Source: Ulvibacterium marinum
Lineage (GTDB): Bacteria > Bacteroidota > Bacteroidia > Flavobacteriales > Flavobacteriaceae
Length of the DNA stretch: 64,000 nt
NCBI RefSeq assembly: GCF_003626755.1
Contig: NZ_RBCJ01000003.1
Location: 1 to 64,000, forward strand
Direction: 5' to 3'
In this document: positions 47,801 to 57,925 of the stretch, one piece after another
Position numbering within the stretch: the first letter of the stretch is position 1
Layout of the letters: every line of letters begins with the position of its first letter
The notes under the pieces: model-generated
The model's database searches: none
The model's input: the letters and a program-made list of their open reading frames with translations, nothing else
What the model was told of the DNA's origin: nothing
Made by a program: the position numbers and the translations under genes

Positions 47801-49558
47801 TCAATCCCTCTTAACCCTATAAGTTACCCTCCTATTGGTGATAATCCGGGTAGGGCAACCCAAACGCAAGGTATTGTCCTGTGCGGATCCAACAGCTTGC
47901 CCGCTACCCACCGCCAAGGGGATACCATAACTTGGACTAGAAGAGTTGGTGTCTACGGGCCCGACCAATCTGTTGTTGGCATCCAGGTCATTTTTGGTAA
48001 AAGAACCTCCACCCTCCACGGCATCCGGGCAGGTATCGCCATCACTATCCGTGTCCAAATGGTCCGCGATACCATCGTTATCAGTATCGATTTCCGTACA
48101 ATCGTTGTTGCAGCCATCCGCTTCATATACACTGGCCAATCCATAAATAGCGCCTATTTGAGGGATTGAAGTGGTTATTGTGGTCCCCGCAATACCTGTA
48201 GTGACGTCATCCAAGATTACCATGGTGTCAATTGCACCAAGGACCACTTGACAGCTCCCGGAAATAGACGCTCCAAAGGCCGGTCCTGGAAGGAGGGTAG
48301 GTGCGGAATTGCTCACATAGGCATAGGTGATGGGATCTATATCCAGTTCAATGATAGAATATGAAGAAGGGGCCATTATTGAAATGGCCAAGTAGTATAT
48401 TTTTCCATTCACCAAGGAATAGTCTCCTCCTGGACCGAAGCCCGGTATGGTGGCCCATGGGGTAATGGTAAATGGGGACAGTGTAACCCTGTAAATGGTA
48501 GGATTCGCTGGAAAACCAACCAAGGCTGAACCATCCGGAAGGAAGGACATGGCATTGCCGTTTGCAAATGGCGCTGTTCCAACAATAGTTTCAGTGCAGG
48601 TATTTAGATCGACTCTTTTTATATCTGAAGTCGACGCGTTAAATTCAATGGTATAAATTTGACCGTCCGGAGCTATTCCGATATCTCCGGATAACTGAAG
48701 CCCGGAGCACAGTACATTTACCGCGTTGGTCTCAAGATTATAGGTTGCAATTTCACCAATTTCGGTGTTTACGTATACTTCTCCAAGTGTGATACTTGGG
48801 CAGGAATGCCCTTCATCTATATCCGTTATTCCATCGTTATCGTCATCGAGATCAATACAATCGTGTATCCCATCACCATCCGTATCGTTACCAACGAACA
48901 ACCTTACCCCATCCAGGGCCATATATTCGTAATTGAAGCCAGTAGCGTCATTGTCTACCCTAAAGGTTAAGTCTTGCGATGTTGCCGTGGCGGTAAAGGT
49001 CATTTCCTCCTCCATCCATATTTGGTTGCCCTCTCCTTTATAGTCCATGGCCGTACTAAAGAAATTCTGGGCTCCGAAGGTTACGTTCCATCGTGCCCTT
49101 TGGTTTGGGTCTATGGGCGTGTTCCCGTCGATACCCGCATTGGCCTGATAAAACCTCAAAACATAGGTTTCGCCGATATCCAAACCGGTTACCGTAGCAA
49201 CAAAGGATACGCCTACATTCGAAGTGAATACGTATCCACCCACGAAAACACCCCCATCAGGGGAAGAGGGCATCCCGTCAGCGATTCCGGTAAGAAGGTT
49301 CGACCCGGTAAGGGGCATTGGGGAAACCCATGCACCGGTAATACCAATAGAGGGAGACCATCCTGACGGAGCAATTACGTTACTAAAGTTGAATGCGTTG
49401 TTACTGGCTACGCTTGACAAGGACTCGAACGTGCCATCGGCATCCGAACTGAAATTGAAGGGTGTAAGACACTGTCCAAAACCTATTGTAGAATTAGAAA
49501 TAAGTATAAGTAGGGGAACTACCCAAATGTTTTTTAAAAATCGGTCTTTTGAGGCCAT
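47801..49558 (-). CDS. Secreted protein with galactose-binding-like domain and thrombospondin type 3 repeats
   Basis: 585 residues with signal peptide to about residue 28. Residues about 30-215 look like a carbohydrate-binding beta-sandwich ([29 protein letters not shown]). A calcium-binding TSP3 repeat follows ([19 protein letters not shown]), then a propeller-like DUF6923-type region ([25 protein letters not shown]), a second TSP3 repeat ([18 protein letters not shown]) and the tail [14 protein letters not shown]. No type IX secretion C-terminal domain is visible, although proteins of this make-up usually have one, so the gene may be shortened at its 3' end. Confidence 0.75.
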   Translation of the reverse strand: MASKDRFLKNIWVVPLLILISNSTIGFGQCLTPFNFSSDADGTFESLSSVASNNAFNFSNVIAPSGWSPSIGITGAWVSPMPLTGSNLLTGIADGMPSSPDGGVFVGGYVFTSNVGVSFVATVTGLDIGETYVLRFYQANAGIDGNTPIDPNQRARWNVTFGAQNFFSTAMDYKGEGNQIWMEEEMTFTATATSQDLTFRVDNDATGFNYEYMALDGVRLFVGNDTDGDGIHDCIDLDDDNDGITDIDEGHSCPSITLGEVYVNTEIGEIATYNLETNAVNVLCSGLQLSGDIGIAPDGQIYTIEFNASTSDIKRVDLNTCTETIVGTAPFANGNAMSFLPDGSALVGFPANPTIYRVTLSPFTITPWATIPGFGPGGDYSLVNGKIYYLAISIMAPSSYSIIELDIDPITYAYVSNSAPTLLPGPAFGASISGSCQVVLGAIDTMVILDDVTTGIAGTTITTSIPQIGAIYGLASVYEADGCNNDCTEIDTDNDGIADHLDTDSDGDTCPDAVEGGGSFTKNDLDANNRLVGPVDTNSSSPSYGIPLAVGSGQAVGSAQDNTLRLGCPTRIITNRRVTYRVKRD

Positions 49559-50000
49559 TGGTCGGTTGTCAGGTTAAGTAACATGCTTGCCTTAGATCCG
49601 TCAAAATACGAGACGGCTACCGGCTTGGGGGAACGGGGCATAGTTGATACAAAGCTAAGTGGGGATACCTGTAGATTTTGGCCCAATCCCCTAAGCGGTA
49701 GGTTTCGTATGGTAAACGGTAGGGGATGAAAAACATCGGTATTGTCCTATTTTAGGGGGGTGTAGGAACATTCTTCTTTATTCTATAAATGAAATTTTCA
49801 ATTTATCGGTTTTACTTTGTTCTGAACTTATGCCAAGCGATAGGGGTATTAGCGGCTCAATAAAATTTCCGACTAAAGGCAGTATAACATAGTTGAATGA
49901 TTAAGTGATCTTTATCAAAATGTATTCGGTAATTCCTACGAACCATGGGGCATGTGCTTGGGTTTAAATACAGTATAGCTGTAGATTTCAAAAATGGTTA
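49559..50000. other. Intergenic region between two minus-strand genes
   Basis: 442 bases. TAGCTTTG on the minus strand at 49650-49657 matches TAnnTTTG about 92 bases before the TSP3-protein start, but the nearest TTG is 26 bases away, slightly too far. Nothing else is recognised. Confidence 0.3.
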
Positions 50001-51140
50001 CTATTCTTTGATAAGTCGACTTAAATATGCCTTATCCGAATTTGTAAGGTTCCTTTCCATATCCTGAATTAAATAAGAAATGGCTTTTTCCGAGAATAGT
50101 TTTCCCCTGTGCCTATTGGTATCATAATGTTTTCTACCGGCATCCATTCCCTGTTTTCTAATGATAGTGCAAAGTTCCATTTCCGTTTGAAAGGTAAGTT
50201 GCTCCACATTTCGGCTCTCCGTGTCCAGAATGTGCAACTGATAATAGCCTGTGATGTCCGAGGAAAAGGCAATTTTGGAACCATCATGGCTTATGGCCAA
50301 ACCGTTTTCATACCTAGGACCGTTAAAAACTAGGTTATCCTCTTGACTCTTGTTTTTTCTGTAACGGATTTCGGAATTGTTTCCCCATTCGCCCTTTACG
50401 GTGGGATTGTACAAATAGTATATTCCCTCCCCATCCGGGGTAGCCTGTGCATTCCAAGTATCCCCTTTTTCGGTAGTAAAGAGGAATTCGCTGTTTTGGG
50501 CTTGTCTGTCAGCGCGAAGGATATTGTTCCTGGAGTTATTAAACAACTTATAGGAATAGATATAATTTCCATTGGAATCCCAAGAGGGCCAACCCAAATA
50601 ACCCAATGGGTCTTCATGTAGCACAGTGACCGCTCTCGAACTTAGATCTAAAACACAGAGTTCGGAAGTGGTTTTATTTTTTATGGGATATCGGATAAAG
50701 GCAATTTCTTTTCCGTTAGGCGAAATTACCAGGAACTTTTTCTTGATACCGTCAAATGTAATTTGCCTTTCATCCTTGCCATCCAAGGATAGGCTATGGA
50801 TTTCAGGGATTCCACTCTTATCGGATAGATAATAGAGCATTTTAGAATTTGAACTACAGGAAGGGTATTTTGCAGTGTATTCCGGAGCGCCGATCGGTTC
50901 AATTACCTTGGTTTTAAGGGTGATGGTATATAACTGGGAATTCCCCAAATGATTGATAGAAGCAAAAACGATTTTGGAATCATCGGGATACCAGGACGGG
51001 ACCGATTCATCAAGAATTTCGAAGAAAAGTATACTTTCCTGGTTTGTTCCTTCCTTTTGACCCAAACAAAAAACCATAAACAAAAAGGAGATAATGGAAG
51101 GGTGAACGCACGCTTTTTTCATAAGCTTCTTTTTTAACAA
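50001..51140 (-). CDS. PD40/TolB-like propeller protein with C-terminal tail
   Basis: 379 residues with an N-terminal hydrophobic segment (IISFLFMVFCLG). Successive WD40-like PD40 units follow: PSWYPDDSKIVFAS, KYPSCSSNSKMLYYLSD, VISPNGKEIAFIRYP and ISHDGSKIAFSSD. The last 80 residues are helical. It is probably periplasmic. Such proteins bind peptides or partners rather than catalyse. A sister pair on the other strand lies a few kilobases away. Function unknown. Confidence 0.75.
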   Translation of the reverse strand: MLKKKLMKKACVHPSIISFLFMVFCLGQKEGTNQESILFFEILDESVPSWYPDDSKIVFASINHLGNSQLYTITLKTKVIEPIGAPEYTAKYPSCSSNSKMLYYLSDKSGIPEIHSLSLDGKDERQITFDGIKKKFLVISPNGKEIAFIRYPIKNKTTSELCVLDLSSRAVTVLHEDPLGYLGWPSWDSNGNYIYSYKLFNNSRNNILRADRQAQNSEFLFTTEKGDTWNAQATPDGEGIYYLYNPTVKGEWGNNSEIRYRKNKSQEDNLVFNGPRYENGLAISHDGSKIAFSSDITGYYQLHILDTESRNVEQLTFQTEMELCTIIRKQGMDAGRKHYDTNRHRGKLFSEKAISYLIQDMERNLTNSDKAYLSRLIKE

Positions 51141-51367
51141 GATGTTTTCCCAAATAGCTAGCTTTTGCTATTAAAAGGACTATTGGGAGAAGACGCCGGC
51201 GTTACCGGATCTTCTATAGCTCTGAATATATCTACACTATCTTGACCAAGAGGTCGTGAGTTACCCTATTTCGTATGAATTCATGAATCCGTACGGATTT
51301 TGGATTTGGAACGAAAGACCTGTTGCCTATGTACACTACTTTCATGCTGGTTTAAGTCGGGTATACT

Positions 51368-52528
51368 ATGAGATTTCTTGTCCTCTTTTTATGGGTCGTT
51401 TTTGTCAGCTCTAAGGCTGATAGGGTAATAGCCCAAAACGAAAAGGATTGGATCAGGGCGCCTCGGGAAGATCTCGTCGCATATTTCAAAAACTATGGAG
51501 ACAATTACTTTCCTAAAGAAGCTTGGCGGACCGATACTCCACAAAGTCAAGGATTAGATGGGGGGAAATTGCAAGATTTAGTCCGAAAGATTAGGAACAA
51601 TCGGATTTTACGACCCATCACATCGCTGGTCATAGTGAAAAATGGATATCTGGTAGTTAATGAAAGGTTTGGGGAATATGAGGTGTCCAAACCACATACC
51701 TTGCAATCGGTAACCAAAAGTATTACCAGTACTTTGGTCGGGGTTGCTATTCAACAAGGCTTTATCCAGGGCCTTGATCAAAAAATCCTCGATTTCTTTC
51801 CTGAATACCAAACCGTTGAAAATGATGAGAGCGCAAAAAGGGCCATGAACCTACAAAATGCCCTTAATATGCGTACGGGCCAGGCATGGACCGGGGAGCG
51901 TCACCTTGGCCCCTTAAACCAATACAAAGGCGATAGAATGAAATATGTCCTGGATTACGAAATGGAATTGGCCCCGGGCAAGAAATGGCACTACAACAGC
52001 GGGATAGCCATCTTAGTGGGTGGCCTTCTTCAAAATGCCACCGGGATGGACACAAAGGATTTTGCACAACAGTTTCTATTTGGCCCCCTTAGCATTAAAA
52101 GTGCCCAATGGTCTTGGGGCCATAAGGGTATTCCGCATACCGGGGGCGGACTTTTTCTTACGCCGATCGATTTGGCACGAATAGGGTATCTGTATTTAAG
52201 GAATGGTTGTTGGGAGGGACAACAGATTTTTCCCGAAGATTGGATTCACGGGATATTGACAAATGCCGTTCCTCTGGTTAAAAAATTTCATGGCGGCATT
52301 CCTGCAGGGTATGGAGGCATGTGGTGGTTATTGCCGCTGGAAAAAACGAAGACCAAAAATTCATTTGATATTCTGATGGCCTATGGGCATTGGGGACAGT
52401 TCCTATTTGTAATTCCCCAATATGATATGGTAATCGTTATGACCCAAAACGATTCGGCAACCTATAGCGAGGAAATTGGGCCGATTAAATTGCTCTATAG
52501 CCATTTACTGCCTATGGTGAAAAAATGA
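51368..52528 (+). CDS. Class C beta-lactamase-like serine hydrolase, copy 1
   Basis: 386 residues with signal peptide to about residue 23. SxxK is SVTK in LQSVTKSITS (about 118), Tyr-x-Asn is HYNSG (about 215), and the third motif is YGHWGQF near 340. These belong to the penicillin-binding/class C beta-lactamase fold. Many flavobacterial members are esterases, amidases or D-peptidases rather than lactamases. It lies between PD40 genes. Confidence 0.85.
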   Translation: MRFLVLFLWVVFVSSKADRVIAQNEKDWIRAPREDLVAYFKNYGDNYFPKEAWRTDTPQSQGLDGGKLQDLVRKIRNNRILRPITSLVIVKNGYLVVNERFGEYEVSKPHTLQSVTKSITSTLVGVAIQQGFIQGLDQKILDFFPEYQTVENDESAKRAMNLQNALNMRTGQAWTGERHLGPLNQYKGDRMKYVLDYEMELAPGKKWHYNSGIAILVGGLLQNATGMDTKDFAQQFLFGPLSIKSAQWSWGHKGIPHTGGGLFLTPIDLARIGYLYLRNGCWEGQQIFPEDWIHGILTNAVPLVKKFHGGIPAGYGGMWWLLPLEKTKTKNSFDILMAYGHWGQFLFVIPQYDMVIVMTQNDSATYSEEIGPIKLLYSHLLPMVKK

Positions 52529-52670
52529 TGGATCGTTTTTTGAGAGTCAATAAAAATATGGGCATGAAGACCAACAATTAATTGTTTTTGCTTTTGAAGC
52601 TGTTGGAAGGGCTTCTGGTAACTTGAGTATGTATTAGCAAGAAATGGACAAAGAATTAGAATCCCAGGTA

Positions 52671-54344
52671 ATGAAAGCCCTAAAGTTGGCTCTTGCAGTT
52701 TTTCTCTTTGGTTTTTCTGCATGCCATTACCCAGAAAGTTCTACTGACCAAATAGAAAAAGTAGTAGACTTTTCCGACGGGGATGAAGTTTGGTTCCAAA
52801 TATCTCCGGATGGTTCCATGTATCTGTTTTCCTCTAACAGGGCCGGAAATGAAAATATCTATATAAAAAAGAAAACTACAGGTGAAATAATCCAACTGAC
52901 GGATAACCCTACCAGGGACTCACATCCGGTATGGTCTCCGGATGGTTCATTGATAGCGTTTACGTCGTACAGGGATGGAATTGGTATTTGGACAATGGAT
53001 CCATTTGATCGTCGGACACTTAAAAGGATTACACCTGATTCCATCGTAGCCGAATGGCCGGATTGGTCTCCCGATTGGAATTCGATAGTCTTCTCCGGTA
53101 CAGGACTTGGTAGTCGGGATATCTGGACGGTATCTCTAACCAATGGGGCATTAAATCAAATTACGGATCACCCTGATAACGAATGGATTCCTAAGTGGTC
53201 TCCCAATGGTAAAAAGATAGCTTTTTATACTACATGGGATGGTAAAATGACGGACGTTTTTGTAGTGGATTTGGATGGTAACAACCTTAAACAACTAACC
53301 CATAATTCCTCGGAGGATTTTGGCGTTAGATGGGGGGATGGTAATGAAACGGTGTATTTCCTATCCAGAAGATATGGAGGAAAAACCGATATTTTCTCCG
53401 CTCAAATAAGCAATGGAGAAATCCAACGGAAGACCCAAAATTTAGGAGTGTTTATCATTAATCAGATTATTGGTGATTCCATTTTCTTCTCCTTTGAAAA
53501 ACAGGATCATCACATTTTCAAAAACACCATCTTGGACGAGCGGATAGAACAGGTTACCATGGGCAGGGCCAAATACCAAAACCCCAAGATCTCGCCAGAT
53601 GGATTGCAGATATTGGCCATTACGGATACTATCGGCAAGGAAGACATGGCGGTAACCTTGGATATGGAAGGGAACTTTCTTAAGGCAGTCGATACAGGTG
53701 AATTCTTTGGTAAAAGCGCCAATTGGATGTCAAAACCTCATGAAATAATCGCAACCATTTCCGAGGGGGGATGGATTGACACCAATAATCTTTGGTACGT
53801 AGATCTTAAGAATGAAAGCAAGACTAAAATTACGCATGTAGGTTTTGTAGACCATGCAGTTTGGTGCGAGGCTCCTTATCTGGTAATGAGCGCACGTACT
53901 CAGGGAAGAGACAATCTAAAGCTTTGGAAGGTCCATTTAGGGACCGGAGAGGTGACGTTATTATTCGATGATGGTTCCGATGCTGTAGTAAGTGACTACA
54001 ATAGAAGGGACAAAACAATTGCCTTTACCACATATACGGCTTCCGGAGTTAAGAGTTATACCATGTCACTTGAAAACAATAACCGAAAAAGATTTCATAT
54101 TCCCTTTGAGAGTTATGAAGGCGTACGCTGGTCGCCCGATGGAAACAAGATTTGTTTTAAGGGCAAGCAAAAGTTGGATGATTCCCATGACCTGTTTGTA
54201 ATGGATTTAAAAACCAATGGAATTAAACGATTAACCAATGATGGGTACTCTGAGTCTTGGCCCAGCTGGTCCAGAAATCAAAAGAATGTTTTTTATAGTG
54301 TTAAAAAGTCTACTATCGGAATATATAAAATGAACATACCCTAA
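52671..54344 (+). CDS. PD40 beta-propeller lipoprotein
   Basis: About 557 residues from the ATG at 52671; an ATG nine codons earlier (52644) is less likely because the later one gives a proper lipoprotein signal, MKALKLALAVFLFGFSAC. The rest is PD40/WD40-like repeats throughout (ISPDGSMYLFSSN, HPVWSPDGSLIAFTSY, PDWSPDWNSIVFSG, PKWSPNGKKIAFYT, RWSPDGNKICFKG), probably two propellers. It resembles TolB without the TolB N-domain. Co-oriented with the next PD40 gene (83-base gap). Confidence 0.82.
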   Translation: MKALKLALAVFLFGFSACHYPESSTDQIEKVVDFSDGDEVWFQISPDGSMYLFSSNRAGNENIYIKKKTTGEIIQLTDNPTRDSHPVWSPDGSLIAFTSYRDGIGIWTMDPFDRRTLKRITPDSIVAEWPDWSPDWNSIVFSGTGLGSRDIWTVSLTNGALNQITDHPDNEWIPKWSPNGKKIAFYTTWDGKMTDVFVVDLDGNNLKQLTHNSSEDFGVRWGDGNETVYFLSRRYGGKTDIFSAQISNGEIQRKTQNLGVFIINQIIGDSIFFSFEKQDHHIFKNTILDERIEQVTMGRAKYQNPKISPDGLQILAITDTIGKEDMAVTLDMEGNFLKAVDTGEFFGKSANWMSKPHEIIATISEGGWIDTNNLWYVDLKNESKTKITHVGFVDHAVWCEAPYLVMSARTQGRDNLKLWKVHLGTGEVTLLFDDGSDAVVSDYNRRDKTIAFTTYTASGVKSYTMSLENNNRKRFHIPFESYEGVRWSPDGNKICFKGKQKLDDSHDLFVMDLKTNGIKRLTNDGYSESWPSWSRNQKNVFYSVKKSTIGIYKMNIP

Positions 54345-54427
54345 TCCGAAATAATGGAAAAATTTAGTTCAATTAATCTTTAGGTACTCTAATGTTGTAA
54401 ATCATAGAAAAATTAATTTTCAAACCC

Positions 54428-55984
54428 ATGAAAAACTACATATATATTATTCTTCTCGGCATGCTTGCTTTCGGATGGAATTCATGCAAGGAAACTTCCA
54501 ATACGCTTACTAAATATACTGTCCCGGAATATTGGGACTATCAACCTTCATGGTCCCACGATGGGAAAAAAATCGTATTTGCCAGTACCCGAAATTCGCA
54601 CCCCACCCAAAACTTATTTCGAATGAATGCCGACGGAAGCGATATACAACAATTGACCTTTCTTAAAGAGGGATGGGGAAATAGTTTTCCCGTTTGCTCT
54701 CCTGACGGAACAAAGATTGCGTTCATCTCCGATCAAGGGGACGTGATACGGTCACTTTTTATGATGAACAGCGATGGTTCGGATATTCGAATGCTGTCCC
54801 AGGAAGAGGATGTGCTGTCCACGCAAGTGGTTTTCTCCCTAGATAGCCAACTTATCTATGCCGAGGTACAGAATGAAAACGGGTCGGATATTTATAATTT
54901 TCATGTAAAGACCGGTGAGAAATCCCAGGTCACCTATTTTGATTGGGGTGTAGGGAATCCATCCCTGCATCCTAATGGAAAACTGTTGGCATTTAATTCA
55001 GGAAGGTATGGAAACCCGGAGATCGAGGTATTGAACCTGGAGACCGGTACATTGGAGCGGATAACGGAATCTTGGTCGGATGATGGGGCACCTGTTTGGT
55101 CGGCCGATGGCAAACATATTTATTTCTATAGCAATAAGGATGAACCTAAGTATGAGATTTATCGTATTGAGGTAGCCACAAAAAAATGGCAAAGGATTAC
55201 GGATTCCCCAAATTGGGATTTGGAAGCCCGGGTATCCCCGGATGGCAAACACCTTACCTTTCACTCCAGTAGGATAGGCCGAAACAGTATAGTTGTAACC
55301 GATTCAGAAGGCAATAACAGACAGACGCTTACCAATCTAGAGGTAACCCCCTTTGTTGACCTGATCAAGGAAGATGGTTTGGAAACCGCAATTGCAATGT
55401 ATCCGAAAGCTATTCTGGATTCATTGAATACCCATTATGTTTTGGAGGAAGAATTGATAGGTCTTGCCGATGAATTGATCAAAACGAAAAAAAATACAGA
55501 GGCAAAAGAGGTATTGGATTATATACGAAATCATGTGGTAACCGAAAATTTCCCGGACATGACCATAGAGCAGTATCAAAAACTAAATGTGGAGGCCCCG
55601 TTGTCCCAGTCACAATTTTTCCAGTTAGTCTTGGATGAAGGGGTGGAAAAAGGGCGAACCGTTTTTGACGAATTAAGGGAAAATTATAAGAATCGGATTT
55701 TTTTTAATGATTATGAAATGTTGATGTTGGCCTATTGGTATCATTTTCTGGGAAACTATAAAAGCTCCATAGACTTGCTCCATATGAATTTGGAACTCTA
55801 TCCCCAATCCTACCAAACCTATCATGATTTGGGACAGAGCCATGAAGCGTATGGCGAACTAGAAACAGCATTCAAGTATTACAAAAAGGCTTCGGAATTG
55901 GATACCATTTCGTGGTACGGAACCCATGCCAGGTCCAAGGTGGAAGAACTTGGGGCTAGGGTCGACGATAAATCCGAACCATAA
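54428..55984 (+). CDS. PD40 propeller plus TPR lipoprotein
   Basis: 518 residues. Signal peptide and lipobox WNSC (about Cys 20). Residues about 35-300 form one PD40 propeller (PSWSHDGKKIVFAS, PVCSPDGTKIAFISD, PVWSADGKHIYFYS, ARVSPDGKHLTFHS). A helical region with TPR units (SYQTYHDLGQSHEAYGELET) ends the protein. The combination suggests a scaffold in the periplasm. It forms a likely operon with the previous gene. Confidence 0.82.
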   Translation: MKNYIYIILLGMLAFGWNSCKETSNTLTKYTVPEYWDYQPSWSHDGKKIVFASTRNSHPTQNLFRMNADGSDIQQLTFLKEGWGNSFPVCSPDGTKIAFISDQGDVIRSLFMMNSDGSDIRMLSQEEDVLSTQVVFSLDSQLIYAEVQNENGSDIYNFHVKTGEKSQVTYFDWGVGNPSLHPNGKLLAFNSGRYGNPEIEVLNLETGTLERITESWSDDGAPVWSADGKHIYFYSNKDEPKYEIYRIEVATKKWQRITDSPNWDLEARVSPDGKHLTFHSSRIGRNSIVVTDSEGNNRQTLTNLEVTPFVDLIKEDGLETAIAMYPKAILDSLNTHYVLEEELIGLADELIKTKKNTEAKEVLDYIRNHVVTENFPDMTIEQYQKLNVEAPLSQSQFFQLVLDEGVEKGRTVFDELRENYKNRIFFNDYEMLMLAYWYHFLGNYKSSIDLLHMNLELYPQSYQTYHDLGQSHEAYGELETAFKYYKKASELDTISWYGTHARSKVEELGARVDDKSEP

Positions 55985-56038
55985 TTCATTAAAAAGTAAC
56001 TGTATATAGAATCTTTTCAACGATTTTCACACTTCGTT

Positions 56039-56752
56039 TTAAACGTCTTTCTCGGAAGACCGCCCAATAAGGTTATTGCCCACTATTCTCTGATACACTT
56101 CGTTGCGAAGTGTTCTGCTGATCGTAATCTTTTGGCTTCCTACATAAAGCAGGTTCCCTTCGAGTTTTTTCACATGCTGCAACCCGACCAAATAAGATCG
56201 GTGAACCCTCATAAATTTTGAATCGGGCAATTCCTGTTCCAATTGACGCAGGGATACCAAGGTAAGATACCTTTCGTTGATCGTATGCACAAAAACATAA
56301 TCCTTGGCGGTTTCTACAAAGGTGATGTGGTCAATCTGCACCTTAACTATCGTCCCATCAGACTTGATGAAAATATGGGTTTTATCTTCCCTGGAACCTT
56401 TTATGCCATTAAGAACGGTTTTATCCACAGCTTTCAAAAATCGGGTATAGGAGAACGGTTTTAATAAGAAGTCCGTGGCGTCAAGGTTAAATCCGTCTAC
56501 CGCAAACTCTCGGTGTGCCGTAGTAAAAATTACCTGAGGCGGTCGGTTGAGGGCTTGTATAAGCTCTACCCCGGTCATATCCGGCATTTGAATATCAAGG
56601 AACACAACATCTACCGCGTTGCTTTTTAAAAATGTCAAGGCCTCCAAGGCCGATGACAAGGAAGCAACATGCTCCAAGAAAGGTGTCCTAAGCACAAAAT
56701 CCTCAAGGCCCTTTCTGGCCAAGTGCTCATCATCAACTATTAAGCATTTCAT
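56039..56752 (-). CDS. LytTR-family response regulator, second system
   Basis: About 237 residues from the ATG at 56752 (MKCLIVDDEHLARKG); an earlier frame start at 56812 would add residues that do not fit the family. Receiver domain: VDDE, phosphoacceptor Asp in FLDIQMPDMTG, Thr/Lys in FTTAH and LLKPF. LytTR domain: ITFVETAKDYVFVHT, FMRVHRSYLVG and ISRTLRNEV. Its start overlaps the kinase stop by about 20 bases, indicating coupled translation. Confidence 0.93.
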   Translation of the reverse strand: MKCLIVDDEHLARKGLEDFVLRTPFLEHVASLSSALEALTFLKSNAVDVVFLDIQMPDMTGVELIQALNRPPQVIFTTAHREFAVDGFNLDATDFLLKPFSYTRFLKAVDKTVLNGIKGSREDKTHIFIKSDGTIVKVQIDHITFVETAKDYVFVHTINERYLTLVSLRQLEQELPDSKFMRVHRSYLVGLQHVKKLEGNLLYVGSQKITISRTLRNEVYQRIVGNNLIGRSSEKDV

Positions 56753-57827
56753 TTTCATGGAGCTGTATTTCCAGTTGAACCGTAAATTTTGAATCGAGCT
56801 GCCGCGTGACAAAACTATGTTTGTTCGGGTAGATCAGTTCCAGCCTTCGCCTTACGTTGGCAAGTCCTATGCCCCTGGCATGCCCAGGTTTCTGTTTTTT
56901 CGAGTTGGCGATCGTATTTTCCACATAAAATTTTAAAACACCATTCGATGTAACCTCCGAATCAATAGCTATGGCATATCCCTGACTGCTTTGGCCGTGC
57001 TTAAATGCATTTTCAATAAGAGGTAGTAAAAGCATAGGAGAAATTACCAAGTCTCCACAATTCTTCGGGAAGTTATGGGTCACTTTAACAAGATCCTTAT
57101 GCCGAATACCTTCAATGTGGATATAGTTTTCCAGATTTTCGAACTCCACTTTTAGACTAATTCGTTTCTTTCCCGTCTCGTACAATTGATAGCTCAGCAA
57201 TTCCGAAAATTGCAGCAACATATTTTTCCCATCGCTCAGATTTTTGCCCAGCATAATATAAATACTGTTCAACGAATTGAACAGAAAATGGGGGTTGATC
57301 TGATTCTTTAGTAGGCTTAACTCCATTTCCAATCGTTTTTGTTCCGTCTCCCTTAGAACCCTTTCCTTTCTGTACCATTGATCTATTAGAAACAGGGTCA
57401 TGGAAAGTCCCAAGGACAAGATAATCTCCGTTATTATGGCAATTCTACCTTCAAAACTGCTAAAAAATTGGGCAGTGGGTATATACACGTTTACCGTAGA
57501 AAAATAGAAGTAAAGATATTTGGAGGAAACCAAGGTCGTTATCACGATACTAAGCACCAAAAGGACAAGGTAGGCGCCAATTTTCCTTCGCAAAAGGAAA
57601 CGGGGCGTTAACCCGTAGAGGTTAAAATAGACCAGGACGGCGTAGGGAACAAAGGCAAAAACGTTGGTCTGCAGGTTTGCCAAAAAATCACGATGATAGT
57701 TAAGATCGTGCATGCTCCAAAGCACTACAAAGACTATCCAAAACAAGAGGTGCCAAAGTATCTTGCCCGGTTTACCGTTCCTATAATTTGCTTTAGATGT
57801 ATTTTTTATGGAGAAATGTGGACTCAA
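56733..57827 (-). CDS. LytS-like sensor histidine kinase, second system
   Basis: 364 residues. Four N-terminal membrane helices (about 25-160), then the His_kinase domain with phosphoacceptor His in NPHFLFNSLNSIY and an ATP-lid region LPLIENAFKHG and GIGLANVRRR. It is the partner of the LytTR regulator just downstream. The PD40 operon transcribed toward it and the amidohydrolase upstream are possible functional partners, but this is only proximity. Confidence 0.92.
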   Translation of the reverse strand: MSPHFSIKNTSKANYRNGKPGKILWHLLFWIVFVVLWSMHDLNYHRDFLANLQTNVFAFVPYAVLVYFNLYGLTPRFLLRRKIGAYLVLLVLSIVITTLVSSKYLYFYFSTVNVYIPTAQFFSSFEGRIAIITEIILSLGLSMTLFLIDQWYRKERVLRETEQKRLEMELSLLKNQINPHFLFNSLNSIYIMLGKNLSDGKNMLLQFSELLSYQLYETGKKRISLKVEFENLENYIHIEGIRHKDLVKVTHNFPKNCGDLVISPMLLLPLIENAFKHGQSSQGYAIAIDSEVTSNGVLKFYVENTIANSKKQKPGHARGIGLANVRRRLELIYPNKHSFVTRQLDSKFTVQLEIQLHENEMLNS

Positions 57828-57925
57828 CTATTTTCGGATAATGGGCTTCCTTATAAAGTTACAATATTTGGTTAGTGTTTAACCGAAGGATATCACCCTA
57901 TCCCTCATCTTGATTTCGCATTGCG

